From positions 695 to 64,694 of the forward strand of contig NZ_KB889908.1 in the NCBI RefSeq assembly GCF_000372805.1: DNA of 64,000 nucleotides, given 5' to 3'. The stretch is from Marinobacter gelidimuriae (GTDB taxonomy: Bacteria > Pseudomonadota > Gammaproteobacteria > Pseudomonadales > Oleiphilaceae). This document shows, piece by piece, positions 54,789 to 63,825 of this stretch; positions within the stretch are counted from its first letter, which is position 1, and each line of letters starts with the position of its first letter. The translations under genes were made by a program, and so were the position numbers. The notes below the pieces were generated by a model, which was given only the letters and a program-made list of their open reading frames with translations, was not told where the DNA came from and did not search any database.

Positions 54789-54852
54789 AACTTGCTCCCG
54801 TTATTAATGCTTGCCTGTTAGCTTGATGGCTATTGGCTTGATCGATGTTTTT
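54789..54852 (-). repeat. Weak 12-19-bp repeats in the grxA-like leader
   Basis: On the minus strand the words ATCAAGC, CATCAAGC, AGGCAAGC and GGAGCAAGT recur at 12- to 20-base spacing and end at the start codon. The last contains the GGAG ribosome-binding site. Less regular than the coaE, ylqF or kinase arrays. Confidence 0.45.
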
Positions 54853-54991
54853 CCCATTGGCGTAGACATGATGGCATGGCTGCCGGGGAATGAAAATTGA
54901 CTGTTTGAATAGCCGCGATAGTCTAGTATTCCGATTGGCCAACTATGCTGAAAGCCAAAGCTGATCCAATAAATCCTCAAACGGAGAACCC

Positions 54992-55459
54992 GTGGTATAC
55001 CTGACCCTGTTCGCCACCGCTTTTGCCGCTGCTACGCTGCTACCGGCGTATTCGGAAATCCTGCTGGGCACCCTGCTGGCCAAGGGCTATGGGCCATTCT
55101 GGTTGTGGTTTGCGGCCACAACCGGCAATACGCTGGGGTCTGTGGTGAACGGAATTATCGGACGCCAGGTAGATCGATTCAAGCACAAACGCTGGTTTCC
55201 GATGACCGAAGTGCAGCTGCACAATGCCCGCAACCGCTTTAACCGCTTTGGCCAATGGTCGTTACTGCTGGGCTGGTTACCGATTGGCGGCGACGCGCTT
55301 ACCCTGGTAGGCGGTATTATGCGCGTGCCTTGGCTGAACTTTGTGATTCTGGTTGGCATCGGCAAGGGCCTGCGCTATGCCATTGTGTTGTGGCTGGTAC
55401 TCAGTGCCTACGGCCCCGAAACCGAGGCGCTGGTGTCGGGTTTAGTGTTCTCAGGGTAA
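54992..55459 (+). CDS. YqaA/DedA-like small membrane protein
   Basis: Membrane protein of 155 residues with about four hydrophobic segments and a central basic loop (RQVDRFKHKRWFP). It matches the YqaA group of the DedA/VTT superfamily (AAATLLPAYSEILLG, GNTLGSVVNGIIGR, GWLPIGGDALTLVGGIMRVPW). Function unknown; the superfamily includes lipid flippases. GTG start at 54992 with GGAG five bases upstream. Its 3' end overlaps the convergent kinase gene by 52 bases. Confidence 0.85.
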   Translation: MVYLTLFATAFAAATLLPAYSEILLGTLLAKGYGPFWLWFAATTGNTLGSVVNGIIGRQVDRFKHKRWFPMTEVQLHNARNRFNRFGQWSLLLGWLPIGGDALTLVGGIMRVPWLNFVILVGIGKGLRYAIVLWLVLSAYGPETEALVSGLVFSG

Positions 55460-56844
55460 AGATAGCGCCGTAGCATTGGCTCGCCGTTGAATTCCGCCTG
55501 CAAAACGGCAATAAACGTGTAAACCCCGATCAACTTGCGGTTCAGAAACACGAACTCTTTTGGTGGCACGCGAAAGTAGCGACTAATAGCAGAACGAGCG
55601 GCCTGCCGTGCTACCCGTGAAGGCAGGTCGCTTTGTTTCCAGCGATACTGGCCGGCGCTGTTCACAGCCTCGGGTGGCCATTCGCTAGGGTCGCCAATCA
55701 ACGGCTCCAACACTGACATACATACCCGGCCAAAGATTTCCAGCACCTCAGTGGGCCAGTCACGGCTCATAAACCGGAGTTGCACGCCGCCATCGATCAC
55801 AGCACCCAGATCGTTTTCATAGGAGGCACGAATCATTTGGATAACCGGCTGTAGAAAGTCATCGCTGTAGCGCTGCACCGCGCCAAAATCCAGCAGCACG
55901 ATACGATCGTGGTCTGCTTCTGCGCCCGACTCTCCGGCCAAGCGAATGCGATAGTTGCCAAAGTTCGGGTCGGTCTGAATTTCACCCCAATCAAACAACT
56001 CGCGAAAGAACAGCTCCAGCGCGGCCTTACCCAGCTCACTGCGGCGCTCCAACGACATGCCGGCAACCGTGGGCGAGTTAACAGAGTGCCCGCGCTCATA
56101 AGTGGAGGCAATCACTTGGGCACTGGAGTATTCCGGCAGTACCCGCGGCACAATGAAACGCGGATCGTCTAGCAGCATTTGACGAAAACGCTCGGTGGTG
56201 TGGGCTTCCAGGCGGTAATCCACCTCGCGGTGCATCATTACCCGCACTTCTTCCAGCCAGTCGTCGAATTCAGGGCCAAAATTGACTAAGCGGGCCATTT
56301 TTAGCAGCTTGGCAACGGCGTTTAGATCGCTGTCGACCGCATCGCCCACATCGGGGTACTGCACTTTCAGCACCAGTTCAAGGCCATCACTCAAGCGCCG
56401 GGCGCGGTGAACCTGGCCCAGTGAAGCGGCGCCAATAGGCTGAGGTTCAATTTCCAGCTGCGCCAGGCGCTCCCTGCCCAATTCCGATTGCAACACGCGC
56501 TCGATGGCCGGCCACGCCAAAGACGTGGTCTGGTCTTCCAGAGTATGCAGGGCTTCGGTCACTTCATCGGGTAGAAAATGTTCGCCGTACAAGGCCATCA
56601 CCTGGCCAATCTTGACCACGCTGCCTTTTAGCTGGCCCAGCTCGTCTACCAGAAAGCGGGCCTGGGTAGACAGCATGGCCTTGTGACGCTGTTCGCGGCG
56701 TTCCTTCCCACCCAGCCAATTGGTCGCCATGTGGGAAGCCATGCGGGTGCCGGCAAACAGGCCGGCACGGGTGAGGCTAAGCCTGCGTTCGAAGCTGCCG
56801 GTTTTTATGCGTGAGACAGAGTTGTCTGATCCCTTTTTTGCCAT
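55408..56844 (-). CDS. ABC1/UbiB-family atypical kinase
   Basis: 478 residues. Family signatures are KGSVVKIGQVMALYG (KxGQ motif, KxxQ), PIGAASLGQVHRARRLSDGLELVLKVQYP with the alanine-rich nucleotide loop, and the catalytic DPNFGNYRI and LLDFGAVQRY motifs. Members such as UbiB support ubiquinone synthesis through small-molecule extraction from membranes. No C-terminal transmembrane pair as in UbiB, so this is a paralogue. A degenerate tandem array of Shine-Dalgarno-like units lies in front of the start. Confidence 0.9.
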   Translation of the reverse strand: MAKKGSDNSVSRIKTGSFERRLSLTRAGLFAGTRMASHMATNWLGGKERREQRHKAMLSTQARFLVDELGQLKGSVVKIGQVMALYGEHFLPDEVTEALHTLEDQTTSLAWPAIERVLQSELGRERLAQLEIEPQPIGAASLGQVHRARRLSDGLELVLKVQYPDVGDAVDSDLNAVAKLLKMARLVNFGPEFDDWLEEVRVMMHREVDYRLEAHTTERFRQMLLDDPRFIVPRVLPEYSSAQVIASTYERGHSVNSPTVAGMSLERRSELGKAALELFFRELFDWGEIQTDPNFGNYRIRLAGESGAEADHDRIVLLDFGAVQRYSDDFLQPVIQMIRASYENDLGAVIDGGVQLRFMSRDWPTEVLEIFGRVCMSVLEPLIGDPSEWPPEAVNSAGQYRWKQSDLPSRVARQAARSAISRYFRVPPKEFVFLNRKLIGVYTFIAVLQAEFNGEPMLRRYLYPENTKPDTSASVSGP

Positions 56845-56961
56845 AAATACTCTCCAACTCTAAATGCTCTCCAGCCCTAAATCTCTCCAGCTTAAATACT
56901 CTTTCACTTAGATATTCACTCACTCAAGTGCTCTCTAACGTAAATATTTACTGATTCAAAT
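56845..56961 (-). repeat. 15-17-bp tandem array upstream of the ABC1 kinase, seven units
   Basis: Read on the plus strand, units begin AAATACTCTCCAACTCT, AAATGCTCTCCAGCCCT, AAATCTCTCCAGCTT, AAATACTCTTTCACTT, AGATATTCACTCACTC, AAGTGCTCTCTAACGT and AAATATTTACTGATTC. On the coding strand the nearest units each carry GGAGAG followed by four to six bases, and the unit next to the ATG gives the natural ribosome-binding site. The array fills the gap to lipB. Confidence 0.85.
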
Positions 56962-56998
56962 GTTTTTTAGCCTGCCACTGTCTCATCTCGGCGCAGAT

Positions 56999-57652
56999 TC
57001 ACCAGCCCTGCTGCCAGCTTACCGAGCCCTCGCCTGTCAAGCTATGGCCCAAGGCGGCAACCAGTTGTTCGGCAAGCTGCTGCTCTATCTGTGCAAATGT
57101 GGCGTGCTGCGCAAAGTCCTGAACCTGGCACATGGCCATACCGGCATAGCCGCACGGGTTGATTCGCGCGAAGGGTTCCATATCCATGGCAACATTCAGC
57201 GCCAGGCCGTGGAATGAGCAACCGCGGCGTACACGCAAACCCAGCGACGCGATTTTCGCGCCATCCACATAAACCCCCGGCGCATCGGCCCGCGGCGCGG
57301 CGCTGATACCCAAAGGTGCAAGAGTGTTTACGATGGACTGTTCAATATGGCTGACCAACGCGCGAATACCCAAGGCACTGCGAGTCAGGTCAATCAGCAG
57401 ATAAATGACCAATTGGCCGGGGCCGTGGTAGGTCACCTGACCACCCCGGTCTACCTGAACCACCGGTATATCACCGGGCGCCAGAATATGCTCGGCCTTA
57501 CCGGCCTGCCCCTGGGTATAAACCGGCGAGTGCTGCAGGCACCAGAGCTCGTCAGCGCTGTTTTTGTCGCGGCTGGCGGTAAATGCCTGCATGGCATGCC
57601 AGGTTTCCAGGTAGGGCTGCTCGCCCAATGAGCGCACAATCAGTTGGCTCAC
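56999..57652 (-). CDS. lipB: Octanoyl-[ACP]:protein N-octanoyltransferase
   Basis: 217 residues. Moves octanoyl groups from ACP to lipoyl domains, before LipA. Motifs [43 protein letters not shown] (catalytic Lys) and [14 protein letters not shown] (catalytic Cys) are intact. GTG start at 57652, two bases after the ybeD stop. lipA is not downstream but at 36 kb. Confidence 0.96.
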   Translation of the reverse strand: MSQLIVRSLGEQPYLETWHAMQAFTASRDKNSADELWCLQHSPVYTQGQAGKAEHILAPGDIPVVQVDRGGQVTYHGPGQLVIYLLIDLTRSALGIRALVSHIEQSIVNTLAPLGISAAPRADAPGVYVDGAKIASLGLRVRRGCSFHGLALNVAMDMEPFARINPCGYAGMAMCQVQDFAQHATFAQIEQQLAEQLVAALGHSLTGEGSVSWQQGW

Positions 57653-57654
57653 GG

Positions 57655-57924
57655 TTACAACACCATGTGCACGCGGCCGCTGGCTTTGAGCTCGTTAAAC
57701 AGCGCCTGCAGTTGTGGCTCCCCGGTTGCAGCCATGGTCAGCCGCACCGAACAGAAACGGCCGTTACGGCTGTCGTTTACGGTCACGGTGCTGGCATCTG
57801 GCCTCGGTGCATGGCGTTCAACCACTGCCAGCACAAACTCCCTGAAATCCGGAGCTGCATTACCAATCACCTTAATCGCGTAATCGCAGGGGAATTCGAT
57901 TTTTGGTGCTTTTGCGTCACTCAT
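57655..57924 (-). CDS. ybeD: YbeD/DUF493 family protein
   Basis: 89-residue ferredoxin-like (ACT-type) protein; [33 protein letters not shown] is the typical start. It is regularly placed between dacA and lipB. Role uncertain; a regulatory role in lipoate or cell-wall supply has been proposed from context. Confidence 0.9.
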   Translation of the reverse strand: MSDAKAPKIEFPCDYAIKVIGNAAPDFREFVLAVVERHAPRPDASTVTVNDSRNGRFCSVRLTMAATGEPQLQALFNELKASGRVHMVL

Positions 57925-57951
57925 CTTACTGTCCGGCTATGGGGCTCTGGC

Positions 57952-59118
57952 TTACTGGAACAACTGCACAAAAAACAGTTTTACAACATCCCAGATGCGC
58001 TTGAAAAAACCGCCTTCAGGCACATCTGCCAGCGCCAGTACGGGCTGGTCTACCAGCACCTCGCCCTGATACGAAACCTTGATGCGGCCCAATTCATCGC
58101 CAGCGTTGACGGGCGCTTTTACCACTGAATCCAGGTCTATAACAGACTCCAGCTGATTGCGGGCACCGCGGGAAATGGTGACATAAACATCTTCAAGCAC
58201 CCCAACCGGCAAGGTGTTGGCAGCACCACCCCAAACCGGTGACTTAATCAGCTCTTGGCCGGCGCTAAACAGGCGCTCGCTCTGATAGTAACGGAAGCCA
58301 TAGTACAGCATTTTCTGCACTTCTTGTGAGCGCGACTCCACACTGCGAGCGCCCATTACCACCGCTATAAAACGGGTGTCATCGCGTTCTGCCGAAGCTA
58401 CCAGACAATATCCGGCTTCTTCGGTATGGCCGGTTTTCAGCCCGTCTACGCTGTTGTCACGCCACAGCAAGCTGTTGCGATTTGGCTGGCGAATGTTGTT
58501 GAAGGTGAAGTGCTTTTCGGCGTAAATCGGATAGGTTTCGGGGTAATCGTTGATGGTGGCCTGGGCCAAAAGAGCCAAGTCATGAGCGGTAGAATAGTGG
58601 TTAGGTGACGGCAATCCGGTGGCGTTCTCGAAATTGGTATTGGTCATGCCCAGGAGTTCAGCCTGCTGGTTCATGATGTCGACAAACGCGCCCTCGCTGC
58701 CGGCAACAAATTCCGCCAAGGCCACCGAGGCGTCGTTACCGGACTGAATCACTACCCCACGTAACAAATCTTCTACCGTTACGCTGGTGCCTTCACGCAC
58801 AAAGGTACGGGAACCTCCGGTTTGCCAGGCAGTCACGCTGATGGGCACCATGTCGCCCATGGCAACACGGCCCTCATCCAGCTCGCGCTCAACAATGTAC
58901 GCGGTCATCATTTTAGTCAGGCTCGCGGGCGGCAGGCGCTCACTGCTGTTGTTTTCCATAATGACGTGCCCGCTTTTGGGCTCCATCAACACGTAGGAAC
59001 TGCCGGCAATCTGCGGCGGCGCCGGTATCAGTACGGTCTGGGCCAGAGCGTTGCCAGCGACGACCAGCAACAATGTGTACACAAACAAAGCGGAACGAAA
59101 CAGAGATATAAAAGCCAT
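57952..59118 (-). CDS. dacA: D-alanyl-D-alanine carboxypeptidase (PBP5/6 type)
   Basis: Periplasmic low-molecular-mass penicillin-binding protein of 388 residues, trimming the terminal D-Ala of the stem peptide. Signal peptide cleaved after ALA. Active-site SLTK, SGN (QSGNDASVAL) and KTG (LKTGHTEEAG) triad is complete, followed by the PBP5 C-terminal domain and an amphipathic C-terminal anchor (FKRIWDVVKLFFVQLF). Confidence 0.95.
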   Translation of the reverse strand: MAFISLFRSALFVYTLLLVVAGNALAQTVLIPAPPQIAGSSYVLMEPKSGHVIMENNSSERLPPASLTKMMTAYIVERELDEGRVAMGDMVPISVTAWQTGGSRTFVREGTSVTVEDLLRGVVIQSGNDASVALAEFVAGSEGAFVDIMNQQAELLGMTNTNFENATGLPSPNHYSTAHDLALLAQATINDYPETYPIYAEKHFTFNNIRQPNRNSLLWRDNSVDGLKTGHTEEAGYCLVASAERDDTRFIAVVMGARSVESRSQEVQKMLYYGFRYYQSERLFSAGQELIKSPVWGGAANTLPVGVLEDVYVTISRGARNQLESVIDLDSVVKAPVNAGDELGRIKVSYQGEVLVDQPVLALADVPEGGFFKRIWDVVKLFFVQLFQ

Positions 59119-59209
59119 GGTTTTTTCATTTATCAGTCAGTGTATGGATAGGGTTTACCGGCGACTCTTCAGCGTGGCTCTTGTGCCTGGATCAGCCAGC
59201 GCGAACCAG

Positions 59210-60172
59210 TCAACGTGAGTCCGTCAGCAAAATGGTTTGATGAAAGCCGAAGGTCTGCAGCAACTGTTGGGCTTGCAGGGCGCTCTGTTCATTGTTGAAA
59301 GGGCCAGCCTGAACGCGGTGAAAACGCCCGCTACCGGTGTCAGCCACTTTAACCCGCATGGGTGTCTGCATCTGGTTTTGAACCTGTCGTATCAGATTTT
59401 TGGCCGCAACGTTGCTGGAGAATGACGCCAACTGCACGAATACTCCTTGAGCTGAAGATGCGACGACTGTTGCGCTATCCTGACGTTCTGCCGAAGCCGG
59501 CTCCGCCGCCACCACAGGTTCGCGCTGAGGTTCTGGGCGCTTCGGCTTTGATTGCACAGCCACCGCTTGCGACCTGGCGGCTCCAGCAAACGGTTTATTG
59601 GCCAAGAGCATGGCGCCGTCCGGGCTAACCGTAATCGCTGCCACCTCTACCTTTGCGACACCCTGGCCCTGGTAGCCCAGTCGTTTGGCTGCAGCGTAAG
59701 ACAAATCAATCATCCGGTCGCCATGAAAAGGACCGCGGTCGTTTACCCGCACAATCACCGAGCGGCCGTTGGCAAGGCTGGTCACCCGCGCGTAACTGGG
59801 AATGCGCAGCGATTTGTGGGCGGCGGTCATCTGGTACATATCGAACACTTCGCCGTTGGAGGTTTTGTGGCCGTGGAACTTTTCACCGTACCAGCTTGCC
59901 ATGCCTTCGGCCACGTACCCGTCGTTGTCGTCCATCACGCTGTATTGTTTGCCCCACACGGTGTAAGACGATTTGTTGCCTGCCCGCCGCGGCTCCTCAT
60001 AACGAGGTTGCGCATCTTTTAGCCCGGAGGCGTCAAAGTTGCCGTCAGGCGCGCGATCCTGGCGGATCGTATAACGGCCGGAATGATCTTTTTCCGGGGG
60101 CGCAGAAGCACAGCCGACCAGCATGGCCAGAGCTCCCGCCAACACGACCCACAGGGCAGACTTGATGATCAC
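59210..60172 (-). CDS. rlpA: RlpA-type septal lytic transglycosylase lipoprotein
   Basis: About 320 residues. Lipoprotein signal with lipobox LAMLVGCASA, double-psi beta-barrel (GMASWYGEKFHGHKTSNGEVFDMYQMTAAHKSLRIPSYARVT, VRVNDRGPFHGDRMIDLSYAAAK) with the catalytic Glu and Asp residues, Ala/Glu/Pro linker and C-terminal SPOR domain (VFVQLASFSSNVAAKN). Acts on denuded septal glycan. GTG 60172 is chosen for a normal-length signal peptide; a GTG at 60214 is possible. The mltB gene that is found before rlpA in P. aeruginosa is absent here. Confidence 0.93.
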   Translation of the reverse strand: MIIKSALWVVLAGALAMLVGCASAPPEKDHSGRYTIRQDRAPDGNFDASGLKDAQPRYEEPRRAGNKSSYTVWGKQYSVMDDNDGYVAEGMASWYGEKFHGHKTSNGEVFDMYQMTAAHKSLRIPSYARVTSLANGRSVIVRVNDRGPFHGDRMIDLSYAAAKRLGYQGQGVAKVEVAAITVSPDGAMLLANKPFAGAARSQAVAVQSKPKRPEPQREPVVAAEPASAERQDSATVVASSAQGVFVQLASFSSNVAAKNLIRQVQNQMQTPMRVKVADTGSGRFHRVQAGPFNNEQSALQAQQLLQTFGFHQTILLTDSR

Positions 60173-60284
60173 AGTGGGATATCCCCCATAATTGAAAACC
60201 GCAAAAGCGGGCACTGCCCCATTCTAACGGCTGCGGCTGGTACTACGCCATTACCGGGCAGCCATGGTTGCGATCCGGAACTGT

Positions 60285-61427
60285 TCACGAACAGATCATA
60301 CGGCGGTGGGTGTGAATCGACATCAACACCCCGAAAGCCGCCATAAAGGTAACCCCGGAGGTACCGCCGTAACTGACCAGGGGCAGCGGCACGCCCACCA
60401 CAGGCAACATACCGCTGACCATACCAATATTGACAAAAATATAAATGAAAAAGGTCATGGTCAATGCGCCTGCCAGCAAGCGACTAAACGAATCCTGAGC
60501 AGAAACTGCAATGTAAAGGCAGCGCAGAATAATCAGAAAATACACCGTTAGCAAAACCAGCATGCCGACAAAGCCAAACTCTTCCGCCAGCACAGCCACA
60601 ATGAAGTCGGTGTGGCTTTCGGGCAGAAATTCCAGACGCGACTGGGTGCCGTGTAGCCAGCCCTTGCCATCGTAGCCACCGGAACCGATAGCGGTTTTAG
60701 ACTGGATGATATTCCAGCCTGCCCCCAGCGGGTCACTTTGCGGGTCCAGCATGGTCAGCACCCGCTGTTTTTGGTAATCGCGCATGCCGTACATCCACAT
60801 CACCGGCGCCGACACCGATACCAACGCAAAAAATGCCGCAATCAATTTCCAGCTGATACCGGCAAAAAACACCACGAAAATACCCGCCATACCAACCAGC
60901 AGGGAGGTGCCCAAATCAGGCTGTTTGACGATCATCGCCATAGGCACCAACACGATGGCCATACCCACCGCCAGATGACGCAAGCGTGGCGGCAGATAAT
61001 GGCGCGACAAATACCAGGCCGCCATCATTGGCACCACCAGCTTCATGTATTCGGAAGGCTGGAACCGGGGCAAACCGGGAACCGCCAGCCAGCGCTGGGC
61101 GCCCTTGGCACCAACGCCCACCAGCAGCACAGCCACCAGCGCCACCAGGCCGAGGGTGTAAAACAGCGGTGCCCAGCGGCGAAACACGGCAGGGTCAAGC
61201 TGGGCCAGCACTACCATTGCGACGAAGGCAATTCCCAGACGAATACCCTGAGCCTTGACAACGTCTATATTGCGGTCGGCACCGCTGTAAAGCACAAAAA
61301 GGCCGCCACCCATCAGCATCAGCAGCAACACCAGTAGAATGGGGTCAAGATGCACCGTCGCCCAAAAACCGCGGGGGTTTCCCAAGGAGCTGCTGTCGGT
61401 GCCGTGTAATATATCCCGATTGGCCAT
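60285..61427 (-). CDS. rodA: Rod-shape peptidoglycan glycosyltransferase RodA
   Basis: SEDS-family membrane glycosyltransferase of 380 residues with about ten TM segments, working with PBP2 in cell elongation. FQPSEYMKLVVPMMAAWYLS, FKQPDLGTSLLVG-type (VKQPDLGTSLLVG) and the conserved ESHTDFIVAVLAEEFGFVG loop with its catalytic Asp are present. Its start overlaps the mrdA stop by one base. Confidence 0.96.
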   Translation of the reverse strand: MANRDILHGTDSSSLGNPRGFWATVHLDPILLVLLLMLMGGGLFVLYSGADRNIDVVKAQGIRLGIAFVAMVVLAQLDPAVFRRWAPLFYTLGLVALVAVLLVGVGAKGAQRWLAVPGLPRFQPSEYMKLVVPMMAAWYLSRHYLPPRLRHLAVGMAIVLVPMAMIVKQPDLGTSLLVGMAGIFVVFFAGISWKLIAAFFALVSVSAPVMWMYGMRDYQKQRVLTMLDPQSDPLGAGWNIIQSKTAIGSGGYDGKGWLHGTQSRLEFLPESHTDFIVAVLAEEFGFVGMLVLLTVYFLIILRCLYIAVSAQDSFSRLLAGALTMTFFIYIFVNIGMVSGMLPVVGVPLPLVSYGGTSGVTFMAAFGVLMSIHTHRRMICS

Positions 61428-63331
61428 CAGCCAGGGCCCTCAACGTTGGCGATGTCTGCGGCGGCGCCCTCTCTATCACCCCCGCCTTCGCCGAATTCCA
61501 ACAGCCAGGCGTCAAACAGGGCGCGCGCCACCGGCGCAGCAGTACTGCTGCCGCCACCGCCGTTTTCCACAATCACCGACACAGCAATCTGCGGGTTATC
61601 TACCGGCGCAAACCCCACAAACATCGCGTGATCACGCAGCCGCTCTTTCACTTCCTCTGCATCGTACTCTTCATCTTCAGCTAAGGAGAAAACCTGGGCC
61701 GTGCCGGTTTTACCGGCCATTCGGTAGCTGGCGTTTGCGCCAGAGGCACGGGCGGTTCCGCGCGCGCCGTGCATCACGTCGGCCATGGCCTCCACTACAA
61801 ACTCCCAGTCGTCCGGATTTTTTAGCGTTAACGGCGCGTGATTTTGCTCCGGCAAAAAACTCGTGAGATCGTTGTTGCCGTCAATACTTTTTAGCAGCCG
61901 CGGCTCTATCCAAAACCCACGGTCGGCAATCAGCGCCGTGGCCGTTGCCAACTGCAAAGGCGTGGCCAACATGAAACCTTGGCCGATACCCAGATTAACC
62001 GTGTCACCGGGATACCAGGGTTCCTGCCGGGCGCCCTGCTTCCATTCCCGTGAAGGAAGAAGGCCACTCAGTGCCCCTGCTACGTCCAGCGCAGCGTCTT
62101 CACCGAATCCAAATCGAGAAAGGTAGTGGTGAATGGTATCAACCCCCATGTCCACCGCGATTTCGTAAAAATACACATCGCAGGATTGGGTTATGGCCAG
62201 GTCAAGGTCAACCCACCCATGCCCTGAACGTTTCCAGTCCCGATAGCGCCGTCCAGACGAGTTCAACTGGAAATAACCTGGATCCCACACCCGGCGTGTG
62301 CGATTTGTTGCACCGCTATCCAGTGCCGCAATCGCCAGCATCGGTTTCAGAGTAGAGCCAGGGGGGTACTGCCCACGAAGGGCGCGGTTAAACAAAGGTT
62401 TATCGCGGCTTTCACTCAGTTCGCGATAGTCTTCTACGCTGATGCCGGTCACAAACTGGTTGGCGTCAAACGCCGGCACACTGGCCAACGCCAGAATACC
62501 GCCTGTTGCCGGTTCAATCGCCACAATGGCTCCGCGCCGACCGTCAAGCAGCTTGTGGGCCAGCTTCTGTAAGCGCAAATCCAGATGCAGCTGAATATTT
62601 TCACCGGGCACCGGATTTTTGCGCTCCAACACCCTAAGGGTGCGGCCACGAGCGTTGGTTTCAACATGCTGGTAGCCAACCTTGCCGTGCAGCTGCTGTT
62701 CGTAAAAACGCTCAATTCCAGATTTTCCGATGTAATTAGTACCGGCGTAGTTAACCGGATCAATACGCTGCAACTCACTTTGATTAATGCGCCCCACGAA
62801 GCCCAAGGCATGGGCGGTAAATTCGCTGTGGGGGTAGTAGCGCACCAGCTCGGCCTGCACTTCTACGCCCGGTAACTCATGGCGCAGCACCGCTAGCCGG
62901 GCGATTTCTTCTTCATTAAGATCATAACGCAGAGGCAATTCCTGAAACGGACGGCGGCGCTCTTTCAAGCGGCGCTGAAAGCGTTCAAGGTCTTCATCGG
63001 AAATGGACAGAATGGTTTGCAGGCGCGCCAGGGTAGCGCTCATATCAGCAATGCGCTCGGGCACCAGAGTCACGCTGAACACCGGGCGGTTTTCCGCCAG
63101 CAGCACGCGGTTGCGATCGTATACCAACCCCCGAGGCGGCGGCACCGACTGCACCTGAACCCGATTTTTGTCTGACAGTGTGGTGTAGATCTCGTGTTCT
63201 ACTACTTGCAACTGGTACAGGCGCGCAATCAACGCTCCCGTTAGCAACATTACAAAAATCAGCATGACCAGAGTGCGGCGCTGGAACAAACGGCGTTCAG
63301 CGGCTATATTTTTGAATTCACCCCAAGGCAT
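61427..63331 (-). CDS. mrdA: Penicillin-binding protein 2
   Basis: Class B transpeptidase of 634 residues for lateral wall synthesis. Short cytoplasmic segment and one TM helix (TLVMLIFVMLLTGALIARL), pedestal domain (RGLVYDRNRVLLAENRPVFSV), then transpeptidase motifs PPGSTLKPM, SCD (TQSCDVYFYE) and KTGTAQV. Follows rlmH by 21 bases; rodA follows. Confidence 0.97.
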   Translation of the reverse strand: MPWGEFKNIAAERRLFQRRTLVMLIFVMLLTGALIARLYQLQVVEHEIYTTLSDKNRVQVQSVPPPRGLVYDRNRVLLAENRPVFSVTLVPERIADMSATLARLQTILSISDEDLERFQRRLKERRRPFQELPLRYDLNEEEIARLAVLRHELPGVEVQAELVRYYPHSEFTAHALGFVGRINQSELQRIDPVNYAGTNYIGKSGIERFYEQQLHGKVGYQHVETNARGRTLRVLERKNPVPGENIQLHLDLRLQKLAHKLLDGRRGAIVAIEPATGGILALASVPAFDANQFVTGISVEDYRELSESRDKPLFNRALRGQYPPGSTLKPMLAIAALDSGATNRTRRVWDPGYFQLNSSGRRYRDWKRSGHGWVDLDLAITQSCDVYFYEIAVDMGVDTIHHYLSRFGFGEDAALDVAGALSGLLPSREWKQGARQEPWYPGDTVNLGIGQGFMLATPLQLATATALIADRGFWIEPRLLKSIDGNNDLTSFLPEQNHAPLTLKNPDDWEFVVEAMADVMHGARGTARASGANASYRMAGKTGTAQVFSLAEDEEYDAEEVKERLRDHAMFVGFAPVDNPQIAVSVIVENGGGGSSTAAPVARALFDAWLLEFGEGGGDREGAAADIANVEGPG

Positions 63332-63352
63332 GAAGCACTCCCATCGTGCGCC

Positions 63353-63823
63353 TTACGCCCTGTGGTAAGGATGATTGCGGGTAATGGACCAGGCTCGGTA
63401 CAGCTGCTCCGCTAACACAATGCGTACCAACGGGTGAGGCAGCGTCAGCAGCGATAAAGACCATTGTTGGTCGGCGCGCTGGCGACAGGCGTCAGCAAGC
63501 CCGTCCGGCCCGCCCACCAGAAAGTTGACGTCGCGGCCATCCTGTTGCCAGTTTTCCAGTTGCGCAGCCAGTTTTTCTGTCGACCAGGGACTCCCACCCA
63601 CTTCCAGCGCTACCACCCGGTCTTTCGGTTGGGTAGCGGCAAGAATGGCATCGCTTTCGCGCTGAATGAGTCTGGGGATGTCCGGGTTTTTACCCCGGTG
63701 TGCCATGGCGATTTCGATCAGCTCCAGAGATAACTCCGGAGGCATGCGGCGAGCGTAATCCAGATAACCGGCACTGACCCAGTCGGGCATTTTTTGCCCC
63801 ACGCAGATCAGACGTAAACGCAT
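63353..63823 (-). CDS. rlmH: 23S rRNA pseudouridine-1915 N3-methyltransferase RlmH
   Basis: SPOUT methyltransferase of 156 residues. N-terminus [41 protein letters not shown] and the C-terminal [10 protein letters not shown] are typical. Start is two bases past the rsfS stop, so the pair is coupled. Confidence 0.96.
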   Translation of the reverse strand: MRLRLICVGQKMPDWVSAGYLDYARRMPPELSLELIEIAMAHRGKNPDIPRLIQRESDAILAATQPKDRVVALEVGGSPWSTEKLAAQLENWQQDGRDVNFLVGGPDGLADACRQRADQQWSLSLLTLPHPLVRIVLAEQLYRAWSITRNHPYHRA

Positions 63824-63825
63824 GG

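Noticed and set aside
56845-56961. CRISPR-like array
   Set aside because: Units are only 15-17 bp, contiguous without spacers, diverged, and no cas genes are nearby.
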